A DNA stretch of 64,000 bases from Streptomyces sp. NBC_00459 (GCF_036013955.1 NZ_CP107903.1:4898001-4962000), one strand, 5' to 3'; counted from the first letter of the stretch, positions 50,670 through 60,181 are shown. The notes: a model not told the origin generated them from the sequence alone. Made by a program: numbers and translations.

Positions 50670-52931
50670 TCACCGCCCCAGTCGCCCGCGCACCATACCC
50701 ACCAGTGAGTTCAGCTCTTCAATGCGCATCCTGCGGGCGGCGACGTAGAAGACGACGAGCAGGACGGCACCGCCGCCGAGAAGGGAGGCGAAGGAGCCGC
50801 CGACACCCTGGCCCAGAGTGTGGCCGATGCCGTAGCAGGCGGCGCCGCTGAGGAGCGCGGCCGGTACCGAGGCGATGCCCAGCCGGGCGTATGTCCGCAG
50901 GACACGGGTGCCGTCGAGGTCGCCGCCGAGGCGCTTGCGCAGCCGGTTCCAGGCGACGCCGACGCCGATCGCGTACGCGAGGCCGTACGAGGCGGCCATG
51001 CCGACCACGGCCCAGCGGGCCGGGAGCACGAAAAAGCAGAGGGCGGAGGCCGTCGCGTTGACAGCGGCGACGATCACCGTGTTGTAGAAGGGCGTGCGGG
51101 TGTCCTCGTACGCGTAGAAGGCGCGCAGGACGACGTACTGCACGGAGTAGGGGATCAGGCCGAGGGCGAAGGCCATCAGCATGAAGCCCATGTTGGTGGC
51201 CCCGGTGGTGCCCGAGGAGCCGAAGATGAGGGTGCACATCGGGATGCCGAGAGCCACGAAGCCGAAGGCGATGGGCACGATCGCGACGGCTGTGGTGCGC
51301 AGGCCCTGGGAGATGTCGTCCCGGACCGCTCCGCTGTCTCCCTCGTGGGCAGAGCGGGCCAGCCGTGGCAGCAGGGCGGCCATCAGGGAGACCGTGATGA
51401 TGGCCTGTGGCAGGCCCCAGACGAGCTGGGCGTTGGCGTAGGCAGCGAAGCCGGTGCCCTTGACCTTCGGGTTCTCGCCGGTGGCGGCGGTGGCCAGCTG
51501 GGTGACGACGAGGGCGCCCGCCTGGTTGGCGAGGACGAACAGGATCGTCCACTTGGCGAGCATCGCGGCCTTGCCGAGACCGTGGCCCCTCCAGTCGAAG
51601 CGCAGCCGCATCCTGAAACCGGCCTCGCGCAGATACGGGATCATCGCGAGTGCCTGGACGACGAGGCCGAGCAGCACGCCGATGCCGAGGAGCCGCTGGC
51701 CCTCCGGCGGGATGGTGGTGACCTCCATGCCGGAGTCCGCCGCGCTGCCGTACACCCAGATGAACATGCCGAGGGTCACGATGATGACGACGTTGTTCAG
51801 GACCGGCGTCCACATCATCGCGCCGAACTTCCCGCGCGCGTTGAGGATCTGCCCCATCACGACGTGGATGCCCATGAAGAAGATCGTGGGCAGGAAGTAG
51901 CGGGTGAAGGTGACGGCGACCTCGTTGGCCGCAGGATCGTCGGCGATCTCCACCGACAGGGCGCGGACCAGCAGGGGCGCCGCGAACACCGCGAGCGCGG
52001 TGAGCACGCCGAGGGCCACCATGACGAGGGTCAGCAGGCGGTTGGCGAATGCCTCTCCGCCGTCCTCGTCCTCCTTCATGGCGCGCACGAGCTGCGGGAC
52101 GAAGACGGAGTTGAGGCCGCCGCCCACGGTCAGGATGTAGATCATGGTGGGCAGTTGGTAGGCGACCTGGAACGAGTCGCCCAGCATGCCGAGGCCGAGG
52201 GCCGACACGATCAGCGCCGAGCGGACGAAGCCGGTGAGGCGGGAGACCATCGTGCCCGCCGCCATGACGGCGCTCGACTTCAGCAGGCCCGAGGCCCGAC
52301 CGCCCTTCTTGGGGGCCGCAGGTGCCGCCGCGGGGGCTGATTGGGGGGTGAGCTGCATCGTGGCGTCGGCCGCCGGGACCTGGGCTCTCGGGACAGGGCC
52401 GCGGCCCGGGGCGGGTGAGGGGGACGGGCCGGGTACCGCCGGAGGCTCGACGGGCCCCTGCCCGCCGCCCTGCTGCTGGTCCCGGAAGAGGTGCGCGAAG
52501 GCGTCAGGCTCGTGCCGTTGTTCTCCGGCCTGGGAGACCAGGGCGTCGACGCCCACGTACTGGGTGGTGCGGGCGTCGTCGCCGTAGGGCAGGTACTGCG
52601 TGGCTCCGTCCGGCTCGGGGGCCGGGGTCTGGGCCCACACGCTCGGGTCGGGGGCGTACGGCGCCTGGGCGGGCTGTCCGTAGAGCGGGGGCTGTGGCTG
52701 GTACGTCCCGGGGGGCGGCGGAGGGTGCGCGGCGCGGTCGTAGAGCGCCTCGGCCACCGGGTCCTGGGCGGAGAGATCCTGGGCCCGGTACGGGTCCTGG
52801 GTGTACGCGTCCTGGAGGTACATGTCCGCGGGGGACTGCGCCGGCACCTGGCCGTCCTCGGGCGGCGGACCCTCGGGATGGCCCGAGTCGCCCGCGCCCT
52901 GACCGCGGTCACCGTCGTACGGCGCGTTCAT
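50670..52931 (-). CDS. murJ: Lipid II flippase MurJ (MviN family)
   Basis: The 753-residue protein has a long cytoplasmic, Pro/Gln/Ala-rich N-terminus (about 1-215) and about 14-15 transmembrane helices. Family segments include STMVSRLTGFVR-like AGTMVSRLTGFVRS, GGGLNSVFVPQLVRAM and the central ANAQLVWGLPQAIITVSL region. MurJ moves lipid II to the outer face for peptidoglycan assembly. The pseudokinase gene is 94 bases downstream and the DUF6049 gene 47 bases upstream, all on the minus strand. The N-terminal extension could serve regulatory binding; that is inference. Confidence 0.95.
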   Translation of the reverse strand: MNAPYDGDRGQGAGDSGHPEGPPPEDGQVPAQSPADMYLQDAYTQDPYRAQDLSAQDPVAEALYDRAAHPPPPPGTYQPQPPLYGQPAQAPYAPDPSVWAQTPAPEPDGATQYLPYGDDARTTQYVGVDALVSQAGEQRHEPDAFAHLFRDQQQGGGQGPVEPPAVPGPSPSPAPGRGPVPRAQVPAADATMQLTPQSAPAAAPAAPKKGGRASGLLKSSAVMAAGTMVSRLTGFVRSALIVSALGLGMLGDSFQVAYQLPTMIYILTVGGGLNSVFVPQLVRAMKEDEDGGEAFANRLLTLVMVALGVLTALAVFAAPLLVRALSVEIADDPAANEVAVTFTRYFLPTIFFMGIHVVMGQILNARGKFGAMMWTPVLNNVVIIVTLGMFIWVYGSAADSGMEVTTIPPEGQRLLGIGVLLGLVVQALAMIPYLREAGFRMRLRFDWRGHGLGKAAMLAKWTILFVLANQAGALVVTQLATAATGENPKVKGTGFAAYANAQLVWGLPQAIITVSLMAALLPRLARSAHEGDSGAVRDDISQGLRTTAVAIVPIAFGFVALGIPMCTLIFGSSGTTGATNMGFMLMAFALGLIPYSVQYVVLRAFYAYEDTRTPFYNTVIVAAVNATASALCFFVLPARWAVVGMAASYGLAYAIGVGVAWNRLRKRLGGDLDGTRVLRTYARLGIASVPAALLSGAACYGIGHTLGQGVGGSFASLLGGGAVLLVVFYVAARRMRIEELNSLVGMVRGRLGR

Positions 52932-52978
52932 GGATACCCCACCTCATCGTTCACCGGGCCCACCGGCCACGACATCGC

Positions 52979-55354
52979 TCAACGGTCCACTCTCTCACCC
53001 GTCCCGGACGGGTCGGCGCTTTCCGGTGCGGTGTTCGGAGTCGGGTCACTCGGCTGCTCCGGGGCGTCTGCCCGCACCGCTGCGTCCGACTCCCCCTGAG
53101 GACGGTTCTCGTCACCGTCGTGGTTCTCGTCGGGGTCGGCGTTCTCGTCCGCGGCCTCGTTCTGGAGCTCGTTGCCGGGCTCCTCGGCGCGCCGGGCCGC
53201 GGCGCGCTTGCGCTGCGTGTACATGCGCAGGCCGGCGAGTACGAGCAGCAGGAAGCCGCCGCCGATGACCAGCATCGCCATGGCCGTGAACTCGGTGACC
53301 CGCACGTCGAAGGAGACAGCAGGGCCGTACTTCTGGCCGTCCTTCGTGTACAGCTGGGCGATCACGGTGATCGGGCCGTTGGCGTTGGACGACGTGGTGA
53401 ACTTCACCGACTGGCTGTGCCCGCCCGAGACCGCGATCTGCCGCTCCTGGTAGTTGCCGTCACCGATCTTGAGCCGGGTCGGGTTCGACGAAGTGACCCG
53501 CAGTACGAGGTTGTCGACGGGCTGGACGAGGTTGTTCTGGACGGTGACCGGGATGGTGGCGCTGCCGCCGGAAAGCTTTGTCTCGGACTTCTTGATCAGC
53601 TTCACCTGGTTGGTCAGATCGTTGAGGTGTGACTCCACACTCCTGCGGAAACTGACCGCAGCGCCGGACCGGCCGCGCCAGGACGTGGCCATCTCGCGGT
53701 TGATGGCCCGCCCGAAGGGGGTCTCCACGCGGGTCTCGTCGGTAAGGATGACCTTGAAGTTGTCGAGCTTGTCCTGCGTGGTCGCGATCTGGGCGAAGGC
53801 CGACTGCGGCAACTGCTGCCTGCGCAGTGTGGCCGGGTACGAGGACGCCGAGGGCACCTTGGTGGTGGCGCCCGGATCCGGCTTGGTGTCGGCGGTCTCC
53901 GTGAGCTCCTGCGGCTGGGACCAGGTCGATTCCTGGAGGGCGGTGATCGCCTTCTCCATCGTCTGGGCCTGGCTCGCGGACGGCATGCGCTGCGGGGCGA
54001 CGACGACAGTGCGCTGCTTGTCGGTCTGGAGGGTGGTCGTCAGGCTCGTGGCGAGGAACTTCTGCACCGCGAGCGTGGAGCTGCCAGCACTCGTCATATC
54101 GCCCTGGAAGGCCGTGGACAGCCGTGTGTCCGCGACCACCGCCGTGGTGCCGCCGCCGATGGGGCGGGCTGCGGAGGGCGTGTACGGCAGGTCGCCGGTC
54201 TCCTTCAGGCTGTCGCTTCGCGCGATCACCTTGTCGGCGCCCGCCGAGGTGGCGATCTTGACGATCGACGGATCGACGGCACCGTTCACCGGCCATGCGA
54301 AGTCGGTGCTCGGCGTGACGTGGAGGATCGTCGTCACGGTGTCGGTGACAACGTCCGCGGCGCTCTTGAGATGGCTCAGAGTGCCGGTGACGTTCTTGCC
54401 GTTGTGCGCGATGGAGGCGAGGTCGGGGTCGCCGAAGGGGAGGGCGACGACTTCCTTGCCCTCGACCGCGTCCTGGAGTTGGGCGAGCCACTGCTTCGCG
54501 ACCGCCTGACCGGTGCCGGGCGTACTGGTGTCGTCGGCGCTCTGGATGCCGTAGCCGCCGGCCATCGCGTCGACGGAGGCCAGCAGGTCGGGGTCGATCA
54601 CCCAGGTGACGTCGAGTTCCTTGCCCAGGGAGAGCATCTGCTCAAGGCGTCCGCCCGGGGAGATCTCCGCGGCGAGGTCGTCGTTGAGGAAGACGGGCGT
54701 CTGCTGCTCGCCGGGGCCGGTCTCCGCCGTCATGTGGACCGTGGAGATCAGCGGCCACAGATAAGTCGTCCGCGTCCTGGTGTCCGCCTCTGTGGGCTGC
54801 CACGGCAGGAACGTCCGCTTGATTCCCAGTACCTGCTCGTACGGCTCCGCCGAGGTCTCGCCGGACAGCGAGACGCCCAGCTCGTAGACACCGTCCTGGC
54901 CGAGGTCCAGCTTGTCGACCGGAACGGCGATGGTGAACGGCTGGGCGACGCCCGGAGTGAGTTTCGAGAACTTCTCGACGTACTTGCCGCCGACCTCCGT
55001 CCCGTCGACGCCGGGTACGTAGTCGGTGCGCGCGGCGACGTCGTCGATCGCTGAGCGGGTGGTCAGCAGTTGTCCCACGCGCAGGTCCACATGGGCGTCC
55101 GTGACCGCCCGCTTGCCCTTGTTGGTCACCGTGCCGGACACGGTGACCGTGTCCCCGTCCGTGGGGGCGCTGGGGGTGAACGAATCGATGGAGACGACAA
55201 CCGGATCGGACCCCGCGGCATACGCGGGCTGTCCGGCGGGTAGTTGGAGCAGACCGGCCAGTAGGGGCGCCCCCGTGAGCAGCACTCCGGCTCGCCGGAA
55301 CCACCGGCGCGCGAGAGAGGGAGTCAGCCCCGGGAAGTCTGCCGCCTCGGCCAC
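52979..55354 (-). CDS. DUF6049 family secreted, membrane-anchored protein
   Basis: This 791-residue protein has a signal peptide (about 22-48, ending QPAYA). A large outer region includes N-terminal beta-domain sequence (SIDSFTPSAPTDGDTVTVSG), a central polysaccharide-deacetylase-like stretch (DVTWVIDPDLLASVDAMAGG) and C-terminal beta repeats. A transmembrane helix near 700-720 and a roughly 75-residue acidic cytoplasmic tail end the protein. It corresponds to Rv3909, always next to murJ. Function is unknown; conserved linkage suggests a role in lipid II export or wall assembly. Confidence 0.88.
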   Translation of the reverse strand: MAEAADFPGLTPSLARRWFRRAGVLLTGAPLLAGLLQLPAGQPAYAAGSDPVVVSIDSFTPSAPTDGDTVTVSGTVTNKGKRAVTDAHVDLRVGQLLTTRSAIDDVAARTDYVPGVDGTEVGGKYVEKFSKLTPGVAQPFTIAVPVDKLDLGQDGVYELGVSLSGETSAEPYEQVLGIKRTFLPWQPTEADTRTRTTYLWPLISTVHMTAETGPGEQQTPVFLNDDLAAEISPGGRLEQMLSLGKELDVTWVIDPDLLASVDAMAGGYGIQSADDTSTPGTGQAVAKQWLAQLQDAVEGKEVVALPFGDPDLASIAHNGKNVTGTLSHLKSAADVVTDTVTTILHVTPSTDFAWPVNGAVDPSIVKIATSAGADKVIARSDSLKETGDLPYTPSAARPIGGGTTAVVADTRLSTAFQGDMTSAGSSTLAVQKFLATSLTTTLQTDKQRTVVVAPQRMPSASQAQTMEKAITALQESTWSQPQELTETADTKPDPGATTKVPSASSYPATLRRQQLPQSAFAQIATTQDKLDNFKVILTDETRVETPFGRAINREMATSWRGRSGAAVSFRRSVESHLNDLTNQVKLIKKSETKLSGGSATIPVTVQNNLVQPVDNLVLRVTSSNPTRLKIGDGNYQERQIAVSGGHSQSVKFTTSSNANGPITVIAQLYTKDGQKYGPAVSFDVRVTEFTAMAMLVIGGGFLLLVLAGLRMYTQRKRAAARRAEEPGNELQNEAADENADPDENHDGDENRPQGESDAAVRADAPEQPSDPTPNTAPESADPSGTGERVDR

Positions 55355-55573
55355 GCGTTCGCCCGTCCCTCGTCGTCAGTGGTCGTCGGAATGTGCGTCC
55401 ACGCATGGTAACGATGCGCGCTGAGGGGAAGTGCCGCGGACTGGTCCACAAGATCGTGGAACACCTTCGGGCTGTCCCCTATGTGCGTGTATTGGTGGAG
55501 GAGTCCCCGGTCCGGTGCGTGGACGTTTTATGGAGGCGCGGTACGCAGTCCGGGCCACGTACCCTTTTCTGTT

Positions 55574-57016
55574 GTGCCGAACGCCAACGAAGACAATGCC
55601 AGTGCCCTGAGCCAGGTGCAGCACCACGCGGTGAGTGAGCTGCTGCGGGTGGCCCCGGTCGCCGACGACCTCGCCCGCCGTTTCCAGGAGGCCGGGTTCG
55701 CGCTCGCCCTGGTCGGCGGCTCTGTCCGGGACGCGCTGCTGAACCGGCTCGGCAACGACCTGGACTTCACGACCGACGCCCGTCCCGAGGACGTACTGAA
55801 GATCGTCCGGCCCTGGGCGGACGCCGTGTGGGAGGTCGGGATCGCCTTCGGGACGGTCGGGGCGCAGAAGGACGGCTTCCAGATCGAGGTGACGACCTAT
55901 CGGTCGGAGGCGTACGACAGGACCTCGCGCAAGCCCGAGGTGTCGTACGGCGACTCCATCGAGGAGGACCTCGTCCGGCGCGACTTCACGGTGAACGCGA
56001 TGGCCGTGGCACTGCCGGAGAAGGTGTTCATCGATCCCCACGGCGGACGTGAGGACCTGGCTCGGCGGGTGCTGCGCACGCCGGGCACGCCCGAGGACTC
56101 CTTCTCGGACGACCCGCTGCGGATGATGCGGGCCGCGCGGTTCGCCGCCCAGCTCGATTTCGAGGTGGCACCCGAGGTCGTCACCGCCATGACCGACATG
56201 GCCGGCCGTATCGAGATCGTCTCGGCGGAGCGTGTAAGGGACGAGCTGAACAAGCTGATCCTGTCGCCGCACCCGCGCAAGGGCCTGACGCTGCTGGTGG
56301 ACACCGGCCTCGCCGATCACGTACTGCCCGAGTTGCCGGCCCTGCGCCTGGAGCGCGACGAGCACCACCGGCACAAGGACGTCTACGAGCACTCGCTGAT
56401 CGTCCTGGAGCAGGCGATCGAGCTGGAGCAGGACGGTCCCGACCTCGTTCTCCGGCTTGCCGCGCTGCTGCACGACATCGGCAAGCCGCGCACGCGCCGT
56501 TTCGAGGAGGACGGGCGGGTCTCGTTCCACCACCACGAGATGGTCGGGGCGAAGATGACCAAGAAGCGGATGACGGCGCTCAAGTACTCCAACGAGCTGG
56601 TGAAGGATGTCTCGCGTCTTGTAGAACTCCACCTGCGCTTCCACGGGTACGGCACCGGAGAGTGGACGGACTCGGCGGTCCGACGCTACGTCCGGGACGG
56701 CGGACCTCTCCTCGACCGCCTTCACAAGCTGACCCGCTCGGACTGCACCACGCGGAACAAGCGCAGGGCCATGGCACTTTCGCGTGCGTACGACGGCCTG
56801 GAGGAGCGCATCGCCCAGCTCCAGGAGCAGGAGGAGCTGGACTCGATCCGTCCCGACCTCGACGGCAACCAGATCATGGAGATCCTGGGCGTCAGGCCCG
56901 GTCCGGCGATCGGGCAGGCGTACAAGTTCCTGCTGGAACTGCGGCTGGAGAACGGGCCGATGGAGCGGGAGTCGGCGGTGGCGGCGCTCAAGGAGTGGTG
57001 GGCCGAGCAGGGATGA
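55574..57016 (+). CDS. cca: CCA tRNA nucleotidyltransferase
   Basis: The 480-residue class II enzyme has GGSVRDALLNRLGNDLDFTT with the catalytic D-x-D (DLD), an RRDFTVNAMA template region and a C-terminal HD domain (LLHDIGKPRTRR). It adds CCA to tRNA 3' ends. All three tRNAs here lack an encoded CCA, which fits. The GTG at 55574 begins PNANEDNASALSQVQHHAV and matches the family start. No ribosome site is visible before it, so translation may be leaderless; the frame is open upstream to 55481. It ends at paired parS palindromes. M. tuberculosis pcnA (Rv3907c) is the equivalent. Confidence 0.95.
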   Translation: MPNANEDNASALSQVQHHAVSELLRVAPVADDLARRFQEAGFALALVGGSVRDALLNRLGNDLDFTTDARPEDVLKIVRPWADAVWEVGIAFGTVGAQKDGFQIEVTTYRSEAYDRTSRKPEVSYGDSIEEDLVRRDFTVNAMAVALPEKVFIDPHGGREDLARRVLRTPGTPEDSFSDDPLRMMRAARFAAQLDFEVAPEVVTAMTDMAGRIEIVSAERVRDELNKLILSPHPRKGLTLLVDTGLADHVLPELPALRLERDEHHRHKDVYEHSLIVLEQAIELEQDGPDLVLRLAALLHDIGKPRTRRFEEDGRVSFHHHEMVGAKMTKKRMTALKYSNELVKDVSRLVELHLRFHGYGTGEWTDSAVRRYVRDGGPLLDRLHKLTRSDCTTRNKRRAMALSRAYDGLEERIAQLQEQEELDSIRPDLDGNQIMEILGVRPGPAIGQAYKFLLELRLENGPMERESAVAALKEWWAEQG

Positions 57017-57025
57017 GGCGTGAAA

Positions 57026-57057
57026 CGGCGCGATGTTTCACGTGAAACATCGCGCCG
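57026..57057. promoter_or_regulatory. parS: parS site within a 32-bp perfect palindrome
   Basis: GTTTCACGTGAAAC at 57035-57048 is the centre of a palindrome with 16-base arms (57026-57041, 57042-57057), 9 bases after the cca stop. It could act both as parS and, as RNA, as part of a hairpin. Confidence 0.95.
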
Positions 57058-57061
57058 GAAC

Positions 57062-57103
57062 GCACAGCGGGCGGTGTTTCACGTGAAACACCGCCCGCTG
57101 TGC
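57062..57103. promoter_or_regulatory. parS: parS site within a 42-bp perfect palindrome
   Basis: GTTTCACGTGAAAC at 57076-57089 is the centre of a palindrome with 21-base arms (57062-57082, 57083-57103). It lies between convergent cca and LppU-type genes and probably also serves as terminator, though the stem leaves almost no loop. Confidence 0.95.
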
Positions 57104-57121
57104 ATGTGTGCTGCGTCTGAC

Positions 57122-57571
57122 TCAGGCTTCCTTGAGGCAGAGGACGACGTCGTGGTTGCCGCCCGACTGGATGTAGGCGATCGTCGACTCCGTGACGGCC
57201 TCGCACTTGCCGGAGTCGCTGGTGTTGTCGAACTTCTGGACAACCTTGTACTCGGCGTCGCTGGAGGTGCAGTCGACTTCGTTGAGGTCGGCGGCCGTGT
57301 CCGTACCGTCGTTGTGCATGCAGGCGCCCACGGACGTCGTCTCCGCGTCGCTCTGGCCGAAGTACCACTTGCCGCCGGCGATGGCTATCGCGATGACGAT
57401 GAACACGCCTATGCGCAGCAGCTTCTTGCCGAAGCGGTTGGCCGGCGCGGGCGGCGGGACCGGAGCTCCCTGGAACGGGGCACCCTGGTGCGGAGGGTAC
57501 GGCTGCTGGGGCGCCGTCGGCTCGGCGGGCGCAGGGGTGTTCGGGTTCTGGTCCTGTGGCGGAGTGGTCAT
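57122..57571 (-). CDS. LppU/SCO3897 family protein
   Basis: The 149-residue protein has a Pro/Gln-rich cytoplasmic N-terminus (about 1-48), one transmembrane helix (about 50-67, LLRIGVFIVIAIAIAGG) and an outer domain (about 70-149) with four Cys (VGACMHN, VDCTSS, GKCEAV, LCLKEA) likely forming two disulfides. Layout and synteny fit the LppU/SCO3897 family. No lipobox is present despite the family name. Function is unknown. The ATG at 57571 has GGGGG about 7 bases upstream. Confidence 0.85.
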   Translation of the reverse strand: MTTPPQDQNPNTPAPAEPTAPQQPYPPHQGAPFQGAPVPPPAPANRFGKKLLRIGVFIVIAIAIAGGKWYFGQSDAETTSVGACMHNDGTDTAADLNEVDCTSSDAEYKVVQKFDNTSDSGKCEAVTESTIAYIQSGGNHDVVLCLKEA

Positions 57572-57687
57572 TTCGGGGGTCCCCCTTGGGTATGGGCGCG
57601 CTTGGCGTGAAGTAAGACGCACGTAAATTACCGGGACCCACTGACAACTCTGAACCTCAGGAGGTCTCTGTGGCCTTCATGTGACAC

Positions 57688-58950
57688 TTACCGACGTTCA
57701 AAGCGGGCCATAGTCACAGCAATTGCCCCGTAGATAACGGCGATCGTGACCAAGAGGGGCACCGATCGTCCGTCGGAGGGCAGTATCAGGGCCGCCACTC
57801 CGGCCGCGCCGACGAAGGCGACGTTGAACAGGACGTCGTAGACGGAGAAGATCCGGCCGCGGAAGCCGTCGTCGACCGAGGACTGGACGATCGTGTCCGT
57901 GGCGATCTTCGAGCCCTGTGTGACGAGGCCGAGGACGAACGCGGCGATCAGCACGGGCACTTCGGTGAACGCCAGGCCGAGACCCGGTACCAGGACCGCC
58001 GCCGCTCCGGCGCACACCGTGATCCAGCCGCCGGGACCGAGCCGTCCGGCTGCCGCCGGTGTCAGCACTGCCGCGACGAAGAAGCCCGCCCCGGAGATCC
58101 CCACCGCGAGGCCCAGCATGGCCAGCCCGTCGTCGGAGCCGTCCGACCAGGCGTACCGGCAGAGCATCAGGACCATGACCGTCAGGGCGCCGTAGCAGAA
58201 CCGCATCAGCGTCATCGCGGCCAGCGACCAGGCTGCCTCCCGACGCCCGGGTGCGGCAAGGTGCCGTACGCCTGCCGCCAGGCCGCGTGCGGTGCCGGTG
58301 AGCGCCGCCCCCAACCGGGGTTGCACCAACTCGGGCTCGGGGCCGAGCAGTTCCCGGTCGAGTCGGAGGGAGGCGAGTGAGGCGCAGAGGTACAGGGCCG
58401 CGCCCAGGAGGACCACCGCGGCATCGGAGTCGGAGGCGGCGATTCGTACGACGAAGGCGAGTCCGCCGCCCGCCGTGGCAGCGAGCGTGCCGGCTGTCGG
58501 TGAGAGCGAGTTGGCGATCACCAGGCGGTCGGCGTCGACCACGCGCGGCAGGGACGCCGAGAGTCCGGCCAGGACGAAGCGGTTGACGGCGGTGACGCAG
58601 AGGGCGGAGACGTAGAAGAGCCAGTCGGGGACATGGCTCAGCATCAGGACGGCCGTCAGGCATGCCAGCAGGGCGCGCAGCAGGTTGCCGTACAGGAAGA
58701 CCTGTCGGCGTCGCCAGCGGTCCAGCAGGACGCCCGCGAAAGGGCCGACGAGGGAGTACGGCAGGAGCAGAACCGCCATCGCGGAGGCGATCGCGGCCGG
58801 TGAGGTCTGCTTCTCCGGTGAGAAGACGACGTACGCGGCGAGTGCGACCTGATAGACGCCGTCGGCGCCCTGGGAGAGCAGTCGTACGGCGAGCAGCCGC
58901 CGGAAGTTCCTCAGGCGCAGGAGTACCCGCAGGTCACGCACGACAGCCAT
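57688..58950 (-). CDS. Major facilitator superfamily transporter
   Basis: The 420-residue protein has about 12 hydrophobic segments and MFS-like loops; the N-terminal part (RNFRRLLAVRLLSQGADGVYQVALAAYV) and GVLLDRWRRRQVFLYGNLLRA match the drug-efflux-type motif A (G-x-x-x-D-R-x-x-R-R). No substrate can be named. The ATG at 58950 has GAGG about 9 bases upstream. The gene is preceded by the ino1 terminator, so it has its own promoter in a short 25-base gap or reads through. M. tuberculosis has no equivalent at this position as far as I know. Confidence 0.88.
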   Translation of the reverse strand: MAVVRDLRVLLRLRNFRRLLAVRLLSQGADGVYQVALAAYVVFSPEKQTSPAAIASAMAVLLLPYSLVGPFAGVLLDRWRRRQVFLYGNLLRALLACLTAVLMLSHVPDWLFYVSALCVTAVNRFVLAGLSASLPRVVDADRLVIANSLSPTAGTLAATAGGGLAFVVRIAASDSDAAVVLLGAALYLCASLASLRLDRELLGPEPELVQPRLGAALTGTARGLAAGVRHLAAPGRREAAWSLAAMTLMRFCYGALTVMVLMLCRYAWSDGSDDGLAMLGLAVGISGAGFFVAAVLTPAAAGRLGPGGWITVCAGAAAVLVPGLGLAFTEVPVLIAAFVLGLVTQGSKIATDTIVQSSVDDGFRGRIFSVYDVLFNVAFVGAAGVAALILPSDGRSVPLLVTIAVIYGAIAVTMARFERR

Positions 58951-58972
58951 GGGGCACAGCCTCACATACGAG

Positions 58973-59005
58973 GAGGGTCCCCGGGCGGATGACCCGGGGA
59001 CCCTC
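58973..59005 (-). terminator. Terminator of ino1
   Basis: Perfect 13-bp stem (58973-58985 with 58993-59005) and a 7-base loop, 52 bases past the ino1 stop. Confidence 0.85.
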
Positions 59006-59056
59006 GACGGGCAGGAGCGACAAGCCTGTTGGGGCTCGATCGGCGCTGGACTCCTC

Positions 59057-60139
59057 TCAGCGCTCGACTTCGCCCTTGATGAACTTCTCGACGTTCTCCC
59101 GTGCCTCGTCGTCGAAGTACTGGACCGGCGGGGACTTCATGAAGTAGCTCGACGCGGAGAGGATCGGGCCGCCGATGCCGCGGTCCTTGGCGATCTTCGC
59201 GGCGCGCACGGCGTCGATGATGACGCCGGCGGAGTTCGGGGAGTCCCAGACCTCCAGCTTGTACTCAAGGTTCAGCGGGACGTCGCCGAACGCGCGGCCC
59301 TCCAGACGGACGTACGCCCACTTGCGGTCGTCGAGCCAGGCCACGTAGTCCGACGGGCCGATGTGGACGTTGTCGGCGCCCAGCTCGCGGTCGCGGATCT
59401 GGGAGGTGACGGCCTGCGTCTTGGAGATCTTCTTGGACTCCAGGCGTTCGCGCTCGAGCATGTTCTTGAAGTCCATGTTGCCGCCGACGTTCAGCTGCAT
59501 CGTGCGGTCCAGGACCACGCCCCGGTCCTCGAAGAGCTTCGCCATCACGCGATGCGTGATCGTGGCGCCGACCTGCGACTTGATGTCGTCGCCGACGATC
59601 GGGACGCCCGCCTCGGTGAACTTGTCCGCCCACTCCTTGGTGCCGGCGATGAAGACGGGGAGGGCGTTGACGAAGGCGACCTTGGCGTCGATGGCGCACT
59701 GGGCGTAGAACTTCGCCGCGGCCTCGGAACCCACGGGCAGGTAGCAGACGAGGACGTCGACCTGCTTGTCCTTGAGGACCTGGATGACGTCGACCGGGTC
59801 CTGGTCGGACTCCTCGATGGTCTCGCGGTAGTACTTGCCGAGCCCGTCGAGGGTGTGGCCGCGCTGGACCGTCACACCTGTGGAGGGGACGTCGCAGATC
59901 TTGATGGTGTTGTTCTCGGAGGCACCGATGGCATCCGCGAGGTCGAGACCGACCTTCTTCGCGTCGACGTCGAACGCGGCGACGAACTCCACGTCACGGA
60001 CGTGGTACTCCCCGAACTGCACGTGCATGAGGCCCGGGACCCTGGCCGCCGGGTCGGCGTCCTTGTAGTACTCGACTCCCTGTACCAGCGACGCGGCGCA
60101 GTTGCCCACGCCGACGACGGCTACGCGAATGGAACCCAT
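59057..60139 (-). CDS. ino1: Inositol-3-phosphate synthase
   Basis: The 360-residue NAD-dependent enzyme has GVGNCAASLVQG at the N-terminus and the family motifs GDDIKSQVGATITHR, NVGGNMDFKNM and GPSDYV. It converts glucose 6-phosphate to inositol 3-phosphate for mycothiol and phosphatidylinositol. The length fits the short actinobacterial form. The ATG at 60139 has GGGAGCAACCGAATGGGT as its leader, giving GGGAG about 10 bases upstream. The padR gene lies 42 bases upstream on the same strand, so ino1 may be co-regulated with it. Confidence 0.96.
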   Translation of the reverse strand: MGSIRVAVVGVGNCAASLVQGVEYYKDADPAARVPGLMHVQFGEYHVRDVEFVAAFDVDAKKVGLDLADAIGASENNTIKICDVPSTGVTVQRGHTLDGLGKYYRETIEESDQDPVDVIQVLKDKQVDVLVCYLPVGSEAAAKFYAQCAIDAKVAFVNALPVFIAGTKEWADKFTEAGVPIVGDDIKSQVGATITHRVMAKLFEDRGVVLDRTMQLNVGGNMDFKNMLERERLESKKISKTQAVTSQIRDRELGADNVHIGPSDYVAWLDDRKWAYVRLEGRAFGDVPLNLEYKLEVWDSPNSAGVIIDAVRAAKIAKDRGIGGPILSASSYFMKSPPVQYFDDEARENVEKFIKGEVER

Positions 60140-60181
60140 TCGGTTGCTCCCTGTGTGTACGAGTGAGGACCTGAGCGGCCC

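Noticed and set aside
57019..57025. GTGAAAC half-site just before the parS palindromes
   Set aside because: The other half is absent; only seven bases match.
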